DNA from: Daphnia carinata
Taxonomy: Eukaryota; Arthropoda; Branchiopoda; Diplostraca; Daphniidae
Assembly: GCF_022539665.2 (NCBI RefSeq)
Contig: NC_081332.1
Location: 5,471,803-5,535,802, forward strand
Length of the DNA stretch: 64,000 bases
Reading direction: 5' to 3'
A program made the position numbers and the translations under genes. The notes beneath the pieces were generated by a model. The model had not been told where the DNA came from, made no database searches, and was given only the letters and a program-made list of their open reading frames with translations. This document shows, one piece after another, positions 10,601 through 21,353 of this stretch. Within the stretch, counting starts at the first letter, position 1; each line of letters opens with the position of its first letter.

Positions 10601-13057
10601 CCGACGGAAATTCGTCCTCCCTAACGAAGAAATTTGTTGAAAAATCAACTCAACTGGATGCAGCGAAACAACAGTGCGCACACTTGGAACAAACCATAGG
10701 GGCACTACAAGACCAGATCAAGAGTCTTCAAAATCAATTAGTAGCGATACAGGTAAGCCGAAATTTGTTGGTGATTGTTGAGGCACAGTTAACATATATA
10801 GTTTGAATATTGCAGAGCCAGAATGAAATCCCAAATCCAGTTGTCCAAAAATTATTGAACGAAATAGAAGGTCGCAATACTCGCGTTCTCCAACTAGAAA
10901 AACAATTATCAGCAAAGCAGGATATTATAAACCAACGAGAAAAAGAAGTCGATGGCATCAATAATAAACTCAAAGAAACGGAACAAGATCTCAACACAGA
11001 AAAGGCTAAAGTTTGGCAGCTGCAACAAGACATGGAAAATTCTCAGGGCAAGCTGAAGGTGACGGAGCGTGAAGTGTCACTTGAGAAAAATAGACTTCAA
11101 CAGCTACAGACGGAAATAGCAAATGCCGACATGAATGCCGCCGCATTAACCAAGAAAATGATGGAAAAAACTGCACAACTCGACGAGGCAAGGCAGCGTT
11201 GCAATGGGCTGGAACAGAAAGTACTGAGACTCGAAGAACAAGTAGGCAGTCTTCAGGGTCAGTTACGCAGCTTGCAGGTAGTAAAGACATTGCCTTTTAA
11301 TATATCGAATTCGGTTTTATACATCTTCGTTGTTTAGGTTGCGCGTGCTCAGGGTGAAACCGAACAACGACAGCTTCTGGACGAACTAGATGCATGTAGG
11401 GCACGGATAAACCTGTTGGAAAGGCAATCATCCACAAAACAGGATACAATTACAATGCTCCAGAACCATATTGAGACTTATGAAAAAAAAATTCAGATGC
11501 TCGATCGAGAAGCCGGTGAGAAAAACAGCCAAGTAGAGTTGAACCGTCGTCAAAACGATCGCCTTGTTGATGAAATTGACAAAGCAAAAATAGATAATTC
11601 TTCACTTCGGCAAGAAAACGAGTAAGAGAAACAAATTCTTTCATGCCAATCAATATGTTTTTTATATGACTGTTATATTGTGTTTGATATAGGCGATTAG
11701 TTGCTTCGCTCGCTCAAAGTCGTGGGGAATTGGATCGCGAACGTAAAGGAGCTGAGGATCTGCGACGAGAGATTCAGTCATATGTCAACCACGTACGACA
11801 AGTGGAGGGCATTTTGGCAAGAAAGGTTGGTGTAGATTCTCACGAATAAAACTCTTGAGCTATTAAATAGATACAACGTTCCTTTGCCTGTTTTAAGGAC
11901 GAAGAAAAAGATGCCCTCTTGAAGCAGTTTCAAGCTTTAGCAAACGAGACCAGCAGCTTTGAGACGGAAAGAGAAAATATGGAAAGGTCTGTTCGCAGTC
12001 AGCAACAAGAAGTTACCACCTTGCAGGCAGAATTATTGACTGTGCGACGGAGACTTGGAGAACTCGAACAACTGTATGCACAGCAGAAAACAGCTGGGGT
12101 TCAATCAGAAATGCAAGCTGATGATTTATTACGGCGATTGGGTATTTTGGAGCGAGACATACGAGATGAACGAGGAGATAAGGTATTTTAATCTAGTTTT
12201 GACACAAATCAGATGAATAATGTTAGGATTATCATTGCTAGATACGACTGGAGCAGCAGCTTGCCGCCGCTCACGACCTCCAAAATCGACTGGAAAAACA
12301 ATTAGAAAAACTCCGAATGGAAGCTGCCCAAGCTGACTCAACCACCCATCAGGCAAGATTGGCTTTAAAAATGCTACAACTACTTACATTTCTCTAATTT
12401 TACTGCTTTTCTTGTGTTTTAGATGGAAACTGAAACTACCCGACTACACGAGGATTTCCGTGTACTCGACCAACGTCTATTGAAAGAAAAGGAAAATGTC
12501 CGCAATTTAGAGTCGCTTGTATCGATCTTGCGGCAAGAGAGATCCCAACAAGAAAACCAGATGCGCACCATGTCCCAAGACTTAACCCGATTACATCATC
12601 GAGAGATTATTTTGCAAGAAGAACTGTAATGAGCTTTATTTCATTTTCCCCTAATTTTCCTTTTTATCCGCTTCGGTTGCAAAACTTTTAGGATGGGCAT
12701 GCTTTTATTTTTTATTTTATCTTGTTTAGAGCGAATGTGAAAGCAGAGCTATGTGGCACTGAAGGCAAAGTTGCCGATTTAAGTCGCGAAAATCAACGCT
12801 TGAAACAAGAGGTTCTCCAAGAGAAGTTTGAGCGCGAGAAGACTCGACAGGAGTACAAACGCATTAGCAATCTGAATCGCACATCACCTTTGCTATCCTA
12901 CAATGCCTCACCTGCTCCTGGAGCTTTGCACAATCTTTCAACAGCAACGATAGGGACTGTTACTGTAGCCGGCGCAAGTGGAGGATCATCGGCCAGCTCG
13001 CCACGAAAAAGACAAACGGTTGCAGCACGATTTGCAAACAATGAAACACAGACATGA
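7636..13057 (+). CDS. CEP135: CEP135/Bld10-like centriolar coiled-coil protein
   Basis: CEP135/Bld10 is a centriole cartwheel and basal body protein. Fourteen exons join in phase to 1491 residues: 7636-7833, 7902-8019, 8077-8226, 8295-8533, 8596-8731, 8850-9062, 9137-10752, 10816-11277, 11338-11621, 11693-11825, 11898-12182, 12242-12352, 12423-12625, 12730-13057. The call rests on the N terminus, YVSVRQRLDDLGYNSYL then VPLVDKLVKDLL, which matches the CEP135 start (KRLDQLGYxxxL..PLVEKLxxDL). Long coiled coils follow. Two things differ from vertebrate CEP135 (1140 residues): a Gln/Asn/Pro-rich insertion at about residues 455-725 in the giant exon 9137-10752, and an internal duplication (see findings). 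The intron after 12352 begins GC. TSGA10-type relatives share the N-terminal domain and remain an alternative name. Confidence 0.85.
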
Positions 13058-13547
13058 AAGGTACCTTTTTATTTGGCACAAATTCTTGAGTTCGTTCTTA
13101 TCATCAAACCTATTTCCCATTCGAAATATATTATTCATTTCTAGATTTTATTTGACCATTCAAAGGTGCACTGGAATGATATTCGTGTGTTTAGTAGATG
13201 AATGCAGAATGTGCTTGCACGCCTTATTTTTTATTTGCAACCCTTTACCAAAATTATAGAGCTTAACTGACTTTAAGTCATTGAACAGTTGACTAAATTT
13301 TGTTCTTCATTCTTCAACACTGGTTAAAAATCGCAGTAGGCAGGTATAAAAAAAAATTAAAAGTCGAAATCCTTATCCGCTAAAATTTCAGTGCGTAAAA
13401 GAGACGTAAACAAGTTGCTAGCGCAACCCTTAGACTTGGCATCTAGTCGAACTAATGAGGTAGCAGACGAAAAACTAGACGAAAAAAAAACGAAAAAAGT
13501 AAACAGCGTAATCGTGCAAGCGAACAGTGAAACAATAAAACAAAAAT
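13058..13547 (+). other. 3' UTR of the CEP135-like gene and 5' region of HMGCL
   Basis: Fewer than 500 bases separate the stop at 13057 from the HMGCL start at 13548. An AATAAA at 13534-13539 lies only 9 bases before that start codon. If it is used, the CEP135-like transcript ends inside HMGCL. A CAAT-like or TATA signal for HMGCL is not obvious. Confidence 0.5.
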
Positions 13548-14846
13548 ATGTTTAAAATCATTGTTCCGAACAGGTCCATTTTTCGATATTTCAGCGTATG
13601 TGATACGTTCAATTTTAAGAGAGAAGAATATAACCATTTGTTTCAATAGAAAACTAGCCGAAACAGGACTTATGTTAGGATCGTTGAAGTTGGACCGAGG
13701 GATGGTTTGCAAAATGAAAAACAAGTCGTACCAACTTCCACGAAAATTGAATTCATTAACAAGTTATCAGATGCAGGACTAAAATCGATAGAGGCCACCA
13801 GGTACATGCCAAAATGTCTATATCTTTATAACATCTTAGATCAAAAGAAAATGACCATGTTTCTAGTTTTGTGTCACCAAAATGGGTTCCTCAAATGGCA
13901 GACCACTCAGAAGTGTTCATGGGAATTAACAAGTACCCTGATGTCAGCTATCCTGTTCTAACTCCAAATGTTTTGGGCTTGAATGCTGCAGTAAGTTCTT
14001 GAATTAAATGTGAGATTATTTTACTTACTAGGATATCTAAGATGTTTTGACAACTTCACCCATATTTGTTAACAGATGAAGGTAGGGGCTAAAGAAGTAG
14101 CTGTTTTTGGGGCTGCATCAGAATCTTTCAGTCGAAAGAACATCAATTGCACTGTAGAAGAAAGTATTCAAAGATTTAAAGAAGTTGTGAATGAGGCGAA
14201 ACAGCATGGAATACGAATTCGCGGATACGTGTCTTGTGTAGTTGGATGCCCCTACGAGGGTCCCATCGCACCCTCCGCTGTTGCCAAAGTATTTTCTCTA
14301 TTTTTTCTTTTACCAATTTTTTAGCCTTTCATTGGATAACCATTCGTTATTTGCTTTAAGGTTGCTGAAGCATTATTCGACGTCGGATGCTATGAAGTTT
14401 CCCTAGGTGATACAATTGGAGTAGGAACTCCTGGGTCTATCAGCAAAATGTTAAAGGAAGTCACGAAGCACGTTTCCGTTGAGACGCTAGCACTCCATTG
14501 CCACGACACGTACGGGCAAGCCTTGGCTAACATCTTAAGAGGAATTGATGTAAATCAAGAAGTTTTCAGCCGCGATTGATCTTGGAATTGAAATACGAAT
14601 TGTGTTTTACAGATGGGGATAGCCGTCGTAGATTCATCTGTTGGGGGATTAGGCGGATGTCCATATGCAAAGGGAGCATCAGGTAATGTGGCGTCGGAGG
14701 AAGTTGTCTACATGTTGCACGGGCTCGGTATAGACACAGGAGTTGATCTGAATAAGCTAATCGATGCAGGCGAGTACATGTGCGCTGTGCTAGGGCGGCC
14801 GAGTGGATCAAAAGTAAGTCGTGCCATGTTGTCAAAAAAATGTTGA
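13548..14846 (+). CDS. HMGCL: 3-hydroxy-3-methylglutaryl-CoA lyase, mitochondrial
   Basis: This enzyme cleaves HMG-CoA to acetyl-CoA and acetoacetate, the last step of leucine breakdown and ketone body synthesis. Six exons join in phase to 319 residues (human 325): 13548-13595, 13650-13801, 13867-13990, 14076-14288, 14361-14549, 14613-14846. The first exon encodes [16 protein letters not shown], basic and hydrophobic, a likely mitochondrial presequence. Conserved parts follow: [15 protein letters not shown] at the TIM-barrel entrance, [21 protein letters not shown] with the metal-binding HxH, and the loop [19 protein letters not shown] carrying the catalytic cysteine. The protein ends SKKC, so no peroxisomal CKL tail as in the human protein is seen. 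It converges on PDF with only about 80 bases between stop codons. Confidence 0.96.
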
Positions 14847-14925
14847 GATGCAAGGCATGTGCATACAGTACTGTACAACACAAAATGTAATATATTTAAT
14901 GTTCATCTATAAACGCTTCAGTGGT

Positions 14926-15887
14926 TCATTTGTTATATTTAACGAAGACATTTCCTTGTTTGGCATTAATCGTTTTCCAAAGATCTACTTGCAGAGACTT
15001 GCATTCCATTATATCCGTGTAAATACGACCATTCAGATGATCCATTTCATGTTGAATGATTCTTGCCGCCCAGCCTGTTACGTCCCATTCCGTCGGAGAT
15101 CCATCGTATTCGTATCCCTGAATATTGATTCGAACAAGATTAAAGACTACAACAAACATGGATAGAATACCACATTTACCTTAATATGCACTCCTCTATA
15201 TCTCGGTACCAAGGCACTCATCCCTTTGAGGCTCTCACAAGCTTCAGGAAAAAGAGTTTGCTTAAAATCTTTTATTTCCATTACTGGGTTGATAAATACC
15301 TACAAAAAGAAGCAATTACAAAAAATAATTGGTCTAGATTGGTATTCATGTTTCCTACCCTAAAAGGGGTAGTGACTATTTCACGTGTTTTACAAACTTC
15401 TGGACCAAAATGTTGTACTACATATTCTGGAATTTCAATCATCATAATTCTTAAAGGAATCCCAATCTGTGGGGCTGAAATCCCAACTGATTTATAGTTT
15501 TTCATTACACTTCTCAAAACAAGAAGAATATGCTTCATCCGATCAGAACTAAGCTCTTCAAGTGGCACTTCTCCAGCTTTTAGCCTTAATGTTGGGTCTG
15601 TTTTCATATTACTTTTTTTTAATGGATCCAAAAAAATTCAATATAAATATTATGCATACGCAATTACCACCGATTTGGCACACGTGTTTGAAAGGCGGAG
15701 CCGGTAGTTGGGGAGCCCACAGATCGCGGTACCTTTAGTCGAAAGCACACGTTCGTAAGTAGTCAATAACTCATACCACAATCGTGAAAAATAGTTACCA
15801 TGCTTGAAATTTTGCGAAGGATGATCGACAGCGGACTAAAACTGGTGTAATAGGACGTTTATTTAAAAGTTTGGTATGTTGAAACAT
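14926..15887 (-). CDS. PDF: Peptide deformylase, mitochondrial
   Basis: PDF removes the N-formyl group from methionine of newly made mitochondrial proteins. Five exons join in phase to 234 residues (human 243): 15799-15887, 15668-15732, 15359-15597, 15180-15299, 14926-15117. All three family motifs are present: GISAPQIG (90-97), EACES (150-154, animal form of EGCLS, with the metal-binding Cys) and HEMDH (194-198, metal-binding His and catalytic Glu). The N terminus MFQHTKLLNKRPITPVLVRC is basic and fits a presequence. The short exon 15668-15732 encodes APPFKHVCQIG, matching the PPYPPVCQVG stretch of human PDF. The acceptor at 15733-15734 has a weak pyrimidine tract, so that junction is the least certain. 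Confidence 0.92.
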
Positions 15888-18340
15888 TTCAGTATTTTCT
15901 TTTCTGTTCTTCAAATATCGTCGTCTGCCAAACAGATCGATTCTTTCAACCGGAAAAATCGATCGTGTAATTTAATTCCATTTGATGGGAACACCTTATT
16001 TTGTGGTTTAAGGCTAAAATTCCACAACAAGCAGGAAACTGATTGACTGATGGTTTTATAATTATATTTTGGCTTGAAGCTCTTCTTCCTCGCTAACATT
16101 TCCTCCTAACAGAGCAAGGAAACACAAAAAGAAGAAAACAAGAATGTCGACCTCCAAATCCCCCTCTTCGAACCCTTCGGCTTTTCAACACAGCGCGATA
16201 AAAAATAATCGTAGTAATGGCTGCCAAGCAAGCATGTAGCTTTTAAGAGTAAATCACGTGCTAAAAATTGTAACTCCTAAACTGGGGCGGGTATTTAACG
16301 ATTCTTTTGATGCGCAACCACCGCTTTTTATGGTGAATTGGGTTCTTTGTTAGTTATTTTAACTTGACCCACATGTTTTCCTTTTTCCGGTCGATTTAGC
16401 CTCAATCGGAGCGTTCGTCAACTTTTAGTCGACATGCGGGCTGCTGTTTCAATCATTATCATTACATGTGTCCAAACGGAAACAAATATTTCAGTTGAAC
16501 TGCAGCGCTTTCTCTTCATTATACATAAGAATATGTGATATCAAATCAAATTCAGTTACGAAAAATTGAGCATTGTGGTGAAAAAGTTATTCGAGAAGTT
16601 AGAAGGGGAAAATCTTTTTTTTTTTTTTCGACAAAGATGTCGAGTCTATAGAAGCAGAGATCTTGAATACCCCCCCCCCTTCCCTCTAGGACCGTGCGTC
16701 ACGGGTAAAATAGCGCCTCAAGCGAAGAGGTCTGGTTAGCCGCCATTTCGGAATTTCGACCAATGGCCAACGAGGAAAGGCGGGTTATTTTGCTTTTCGA
16801 GCGCGCCACAGAGCCGTCTTTTTTTTCTCATAGAGCTTTTTTGTTTGTTACTAGCTAAAGAAGCTTTTTTTTTCTTTCTTTCAAATAGGAGGAGAAGAAA
16901 AAAGTAGGGGTTGGGAACTAGGAAGAAGAAGAAGTAGAAGGCGAGTGGTGCTCGGCAGTTGTTCCGTCGTCATCGTCGGCCCTAGACGGCCCGATTTTCT
17001 AGGGAGATTTTCTCTCTAGGTTTCTTTTTTCTCTTTCTCTTTTTACATTTCTTCATTCTCTTTCTCTTTGGCGCGCATCGGTTTTCGTGGCCCACTTTTT
17101 CAGTGACGCTTCGTCCGAGCAGGAAGAAGCAACACGCTTCCAACATCTCTTTCGGCATCGTCTTTAGCAGCAGCTGTAGAAGTCTTCAAGTCTCGACACC
17201 ACTTGTTGCCGGGTGATTGTGTGTCTGGTCCATGTTACTTGATTTGGCATTCGATATTCATGACTAGATCCACACTCATCCAGTGACGTAGTTGGTATTT
17301 CATCCGTTTCAGTCTTGTTTGATTTGCCCATGTCGCTCGGTTGCTTTATTGTTAGTTTCTTGTAACGGCTTGGAAATACAAGGAAAACTTGTTGGACACA
17401 GAAAAGAGAGAGTTAGCATCGCTGCAGAGAGAGGCGTGCGCGCAAGTTTCGAAGGCCAGAAAGAAGCGGGAGAAGGGGAGAAGCAAGGAACGGCGTCTTC
17501 CTCAAGGCGCTGTCCTTGAGAAAGCTCACCATTTTTATATACACGTTCTCTTCCTCTGTTCTGGCTTCGAATTTTCTTTCGTGTTTCTACCCAAGCTTTC
17601 TATACACATCACCACGACCACCTGTTTTCTCCCCTATTTTTTAAAGGTAATTTTCATATTTTATCACGAAGATCTACCTGTTCGAATGGGTCTTTGTTCA
17701 CATGTCAAAAGGAGACCGTTGGAACAGAAAAATAAAGAAAAATGGGCGCGAGAGGGATTTTTAGAAAGGGCCTCTTAAATTTCCCCCCTACAAAAAAGCC
17801 TAAAGGGATGCATTTATTTGGTACAAAAGCTTGAAAAAGAAATGGAATAGCTCGAGGGTTTTTCTATGCAACCAATGACTGTTCTCTTTGCTGAGTGGAG
17901 CAAATGGGGAATGACGCCCATGCCGGATGCATCATACCTGAGGAAACTACAGGGGACAAGTTTCCTTTGTTCTCGAGATTCTTGCTTGAGTGTCCTAAAT
18001 ATGAAGATTCCCCCTAAAAAGATAATAAAACTGGTTTCAGCTACGACTATTCCATCACGAGGAAACGCTAAAAGGTCAACGACGTTCCTTTACCTAAAAC
18101 ATGTCGTGCATCTCCCTTGAATTTATTCAAAGCGCTCACTTCACTTAAAAACAGCCATCTCGGTATTTTTCGGTTAAGAAATTGTGAAATTCATGAAATG
18201 GATGATGATTGATGAATAAAAAGATCGTTAGATTAGGGCATGACAGCTATACATCGAGAGATTGAAACGTCAAGTCTATGTTTCAAATTCTTTTTAATGT
18301 TGCTCATAATCAAAGAAAAAAAAGCAGAAAAATTGGAATT
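15888..18340. other. 2.4 kb without a convincing gene
   Basis: The part next to 15887 should be the PDF promoter. About 16600-17300 is T/C-rich and A/G-rich in alternating blocks. Open frames at 17292-17519, 17389-17778 and 17866-18120 overlap one another in different frames, match nothing I know and lack convincing splice sites. They may belong to a non-coding transcript or be chance. The part next to 18340 should hold the MTMR9 3' UTR. Confidence 0.5.
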
Positions 18341-20595
18341 TTAATCGAAGACTGTTCCTATACTGCTGGGACTGTCGAGAAGACCCTTTGAAATGGCATC
18401 ACGTTCCAGATCAATCAGTTGACGACGAAGTCGTTGGGCTTTAGAGCGTAATTCTTTGTCCTGCTCACAAATTGCAGCAATGTCACGCCACGCATCGTCG
18501 TAAACTTTAGGTTCTACCACATAGGCGAGATACATGGCCGGCCACAAATTCTGCATCAATTGAGACAAAATAACAACTTACTTTTCAATCTGATGTCGAA
18601 GCCATGCCAAGATTAGTTATGTGAAAAATTTTAACAAACCACACTCATCGGAGCAACAGAAGGCCAAATAACGCGGTTGTTGGGCTCGTACAGAGGGTTC
18701 AAGAAAGACCGAAGTATTTCTGGTCGATTGAGATGCGACCATAAACTAACCGTCTTATTTGCCAATTGCATCTGATGACGATCTAATTCATTGTTTCCCA
18801 GGAACGTACCTGTCATCAATTAAGGCTCAATTCATAAGCTTCCAAACGAAGATATGATAGTCATTGGTGTTGCCCTTACCGAATTGAGACCAGTAAGAAT
18901 GGCGAGCTAATTGAATAAGAAATCCTTCGTTAAACTCAAAACTGCATGGGAATTGTTGCATGATTTGCCAAGTGCAATCGATAAAAAGTAAAAATGTAGG
19001 TGCGTTTTCTTTCCCCCGAGAGACAGTGTTACTCAGGGCCGAACGGTGGTGACGTTGGACGAATGGATATCCCGCCTGAATCCATTCACGCTCAATCAAT
19101 GCCTCAAATCTGAAGCAGAAATAATTAAACAAAGTTAACGTACTCCATTGCCTGGATGCTTCAGGAAACTACGATACCCGTGAACAGTTCTTGAATCAGG
19201 ACTAAGGATGACTTGAGCGAGAGCAGAGACGGCCAAAGTCGAATCAAGACCTTCCCCTCCATGCAGCAACACGGCAGCAGTTTCCTGATCAATGCACTGA
19301 GAAACCAAACAAGCACAGTTCATAGTCTCTTTAACATAGGAGAGCCATTGGGAAGATTCTAGCCGAGACAACCACTTATCCATAGAACTGCCAGTGTCTA
19401 AGCAGGCTAGGAAATTGCAAAAGAAAGTCAACTGTCATCCAACTGCCATTCTACAATATTCAATTACCTTCAACAAGTTTGGATAGAGATTCTAGTAATG
19501 ATTGTAGTCTTTCGATGGGCTTATGAATTCGGCGCCATTGTGGATAGTGAGATTCGATCTCAAAGCCCCCTGATCCTTTAGACTTGATAACACAGTTGAA
19601 AGATATAAGCATAAGAATCGGATTCGCGAATTAAGAATCTTCTCAATACTTTGGGCGTTGGAGTTGTGCTCTGATGGCGAGTGTCAATAATATATCCACG
19701 CATTCCTGGTTTTAGTACACTGTTAAGGAGTTTTTCATCTTCACGGCAACGTTTGACGTTTGGTCCAGAAGGAGGCTGACTACTTCGCATCATCACCGCC
19801 TAAAGAAATAACCAGTAGTGGATCGAATTGAAGTCTGCCAACTGTTGGAACTAAACCACTTACTCCTCCTTCATGCCTATAGGATAGGACGGGAAATCTT
19901 CCTCCAACTCTAAACGATGCAGCAGCTATTAAGACATCATCGTCCACAGCTTTTGGGACTACAACGGCAGAAGGGTATGAAGAACAGATTGAATAATCCT
20001 TATTGACATAAGAAATTCTCCAGTCTTCCTGTTGTTGCATGACTAGCTTGGAAAATTCAATTTCAGGCCTAAAGGCTGTCCACCCATCTTCAATTACATT
20101 GTAAACTGGTTGATAGAAGAAAGGGTAGTAGAGTGACTGATTTTCTGCATTCAACAAAAATGTTTCATTAGCAGGCTGTTACAGGAAGGAAAACCTTCTG
20201 AAAATGGTAAAGTACCTATGGACGACAAGCAATCCAGCGATGCTGAAACATTATTCAACTCTTCTGAATTTTGAAAATCAAAGCTAATGACAGAAAAATC
20301 TTTGCACTTAAGAGTAAGAGTGCCGCCTGGGGCTGGGGGTGTGTTGGGTTTTCTTTCAACTAAATCTATAATCCTGTGAATCAGCTATAACAATGAAAAA
20401 CGAGATAATTAAAAACCTTTGATGAAAAATACTAGTAATACTTGATACCCAGAATTCATCAGGACTCTCTCCTCCAGCAGAGAAAATCAGATGGTGTCCA
20501 GTAATACATAGCACTCCTTCAACAGACTTGTTAAGTGGGCGGTGTACTAGTACTTTTTCAACCCTAGGTGATTTGATGAGGTGTGCAAACTCCAT
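18341..20595 (-). CDS. MTMR9: Myotubularin-related protein 9, inactive phosphatase
   Basis: MTMR9 is a catalytically dead myotubularin that binds and stimulates active partners (MTMR6/7/8), enzymes acting on PI3P and PI(3,5)P2 in endosomal and autophagic membranes. Nine exons join in phase to 565 residues (human 549): 20449-20595, 20216-20384, 19864-20144, 19650-19799, 19468-19582, 19178-19406, 18880-19109, 18643-18809, 18341-18550. The start MEFAHLIKSPRVEKVLVHRP is typical of MTMR9 and opens the PH-GRAM domain. The active-site loop, HCSDGWDRT in active members, reads HGGEGLDST at 336-344: the nucleophilic Cys and the Arg are both lost. A C-terminal coiled coil lies at about 535-560. The donor after 18643 (GTGGTT) is weak but is the only one that keeps phase. 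Confidence 0.95.
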
Positions 20596-21353
20596 TTCAT
20601 GCCTTCAATTTTTGAAATAAGCAATTTACAGAAATGTTGGGGAATTTAAATGTTTTTATGGTAAGACACCTTGCCTTTTGCCTTTTACTGTTTTCTGCGA
20701 ATGATTTTTTTATAAGAGATGCGCGCGCAATTAATCGATAGAGCCTTAAAGAGTTTTAAAACCAATTCTTTCAGAAATTTTGAATAGAGCTATAGTTTCA
20801 TTCTGGATGAGTTAATAAATGAGAGCCTTCTAATTCACCGAACAAAAACGTAAACATTGATGTTGCACTTTGCAGAATAGCAGAAATATAGAAAACTTTA
20901 GAGATTTCTTTTCTACAGTTGACAACGCCGCCGTTTTCTGGACTCAGGCCGGTGTGTGAACAGTCTGTAGTTGTAATAAATCAGGCGAAAGGCGAAACCC
21001 AGAAATCTATCACGTATTTTGACTGGACTGGAGATTTGCGACACGTTTTTAAACAGTAAGTTTGTTTTTTAAGCATAAACTGTCGCTAACGCCCTTACAC
21101 TATCTAGCATTTTTCTTGTTTCCAGCATCGTCGCTGGAACAGAAATATAGCCTGTGGGAGGAGCTTGTTTGACTGAAAATCCTCTCCGGATTCCGCTTGC
21201 TCTAGCGGTGTATCTACGAAGCAGAGGAAGGTCAGTCCTTAATGGTATGCTTGATAAATTTACGTTCGTTTTCCGTTTTGGAGCAAACATTTGTTAAACT
21301 ATTAACTACATTCATCAAGGGTCAAGGAAAAAAAAGTCTGCTGCTTCCTTGGA
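20596..21353. other. Divergent upstream region of MTMR9 and ZMYND8
   Basis: A plus-strand donor (AAACA then GTAAGT) at about 21054-21060 and an acceptor ending at 21126 (TTGTTTCCAG) suggest a non-coding first exon and a 5' UTR intron of ZMYND8. On the other strand, 21069-21290 is an ATG-started frame of 73 codons that I do not recognise; it overlaps those putative UTR exons antisense. Confidence 0.45.

Noticed and set aside
17292-17778. Overlapping frames as a coding gene
   Set aside because: They overlap in different frames, start at non-ATG codons in part, and have no convincing splice sites or family.
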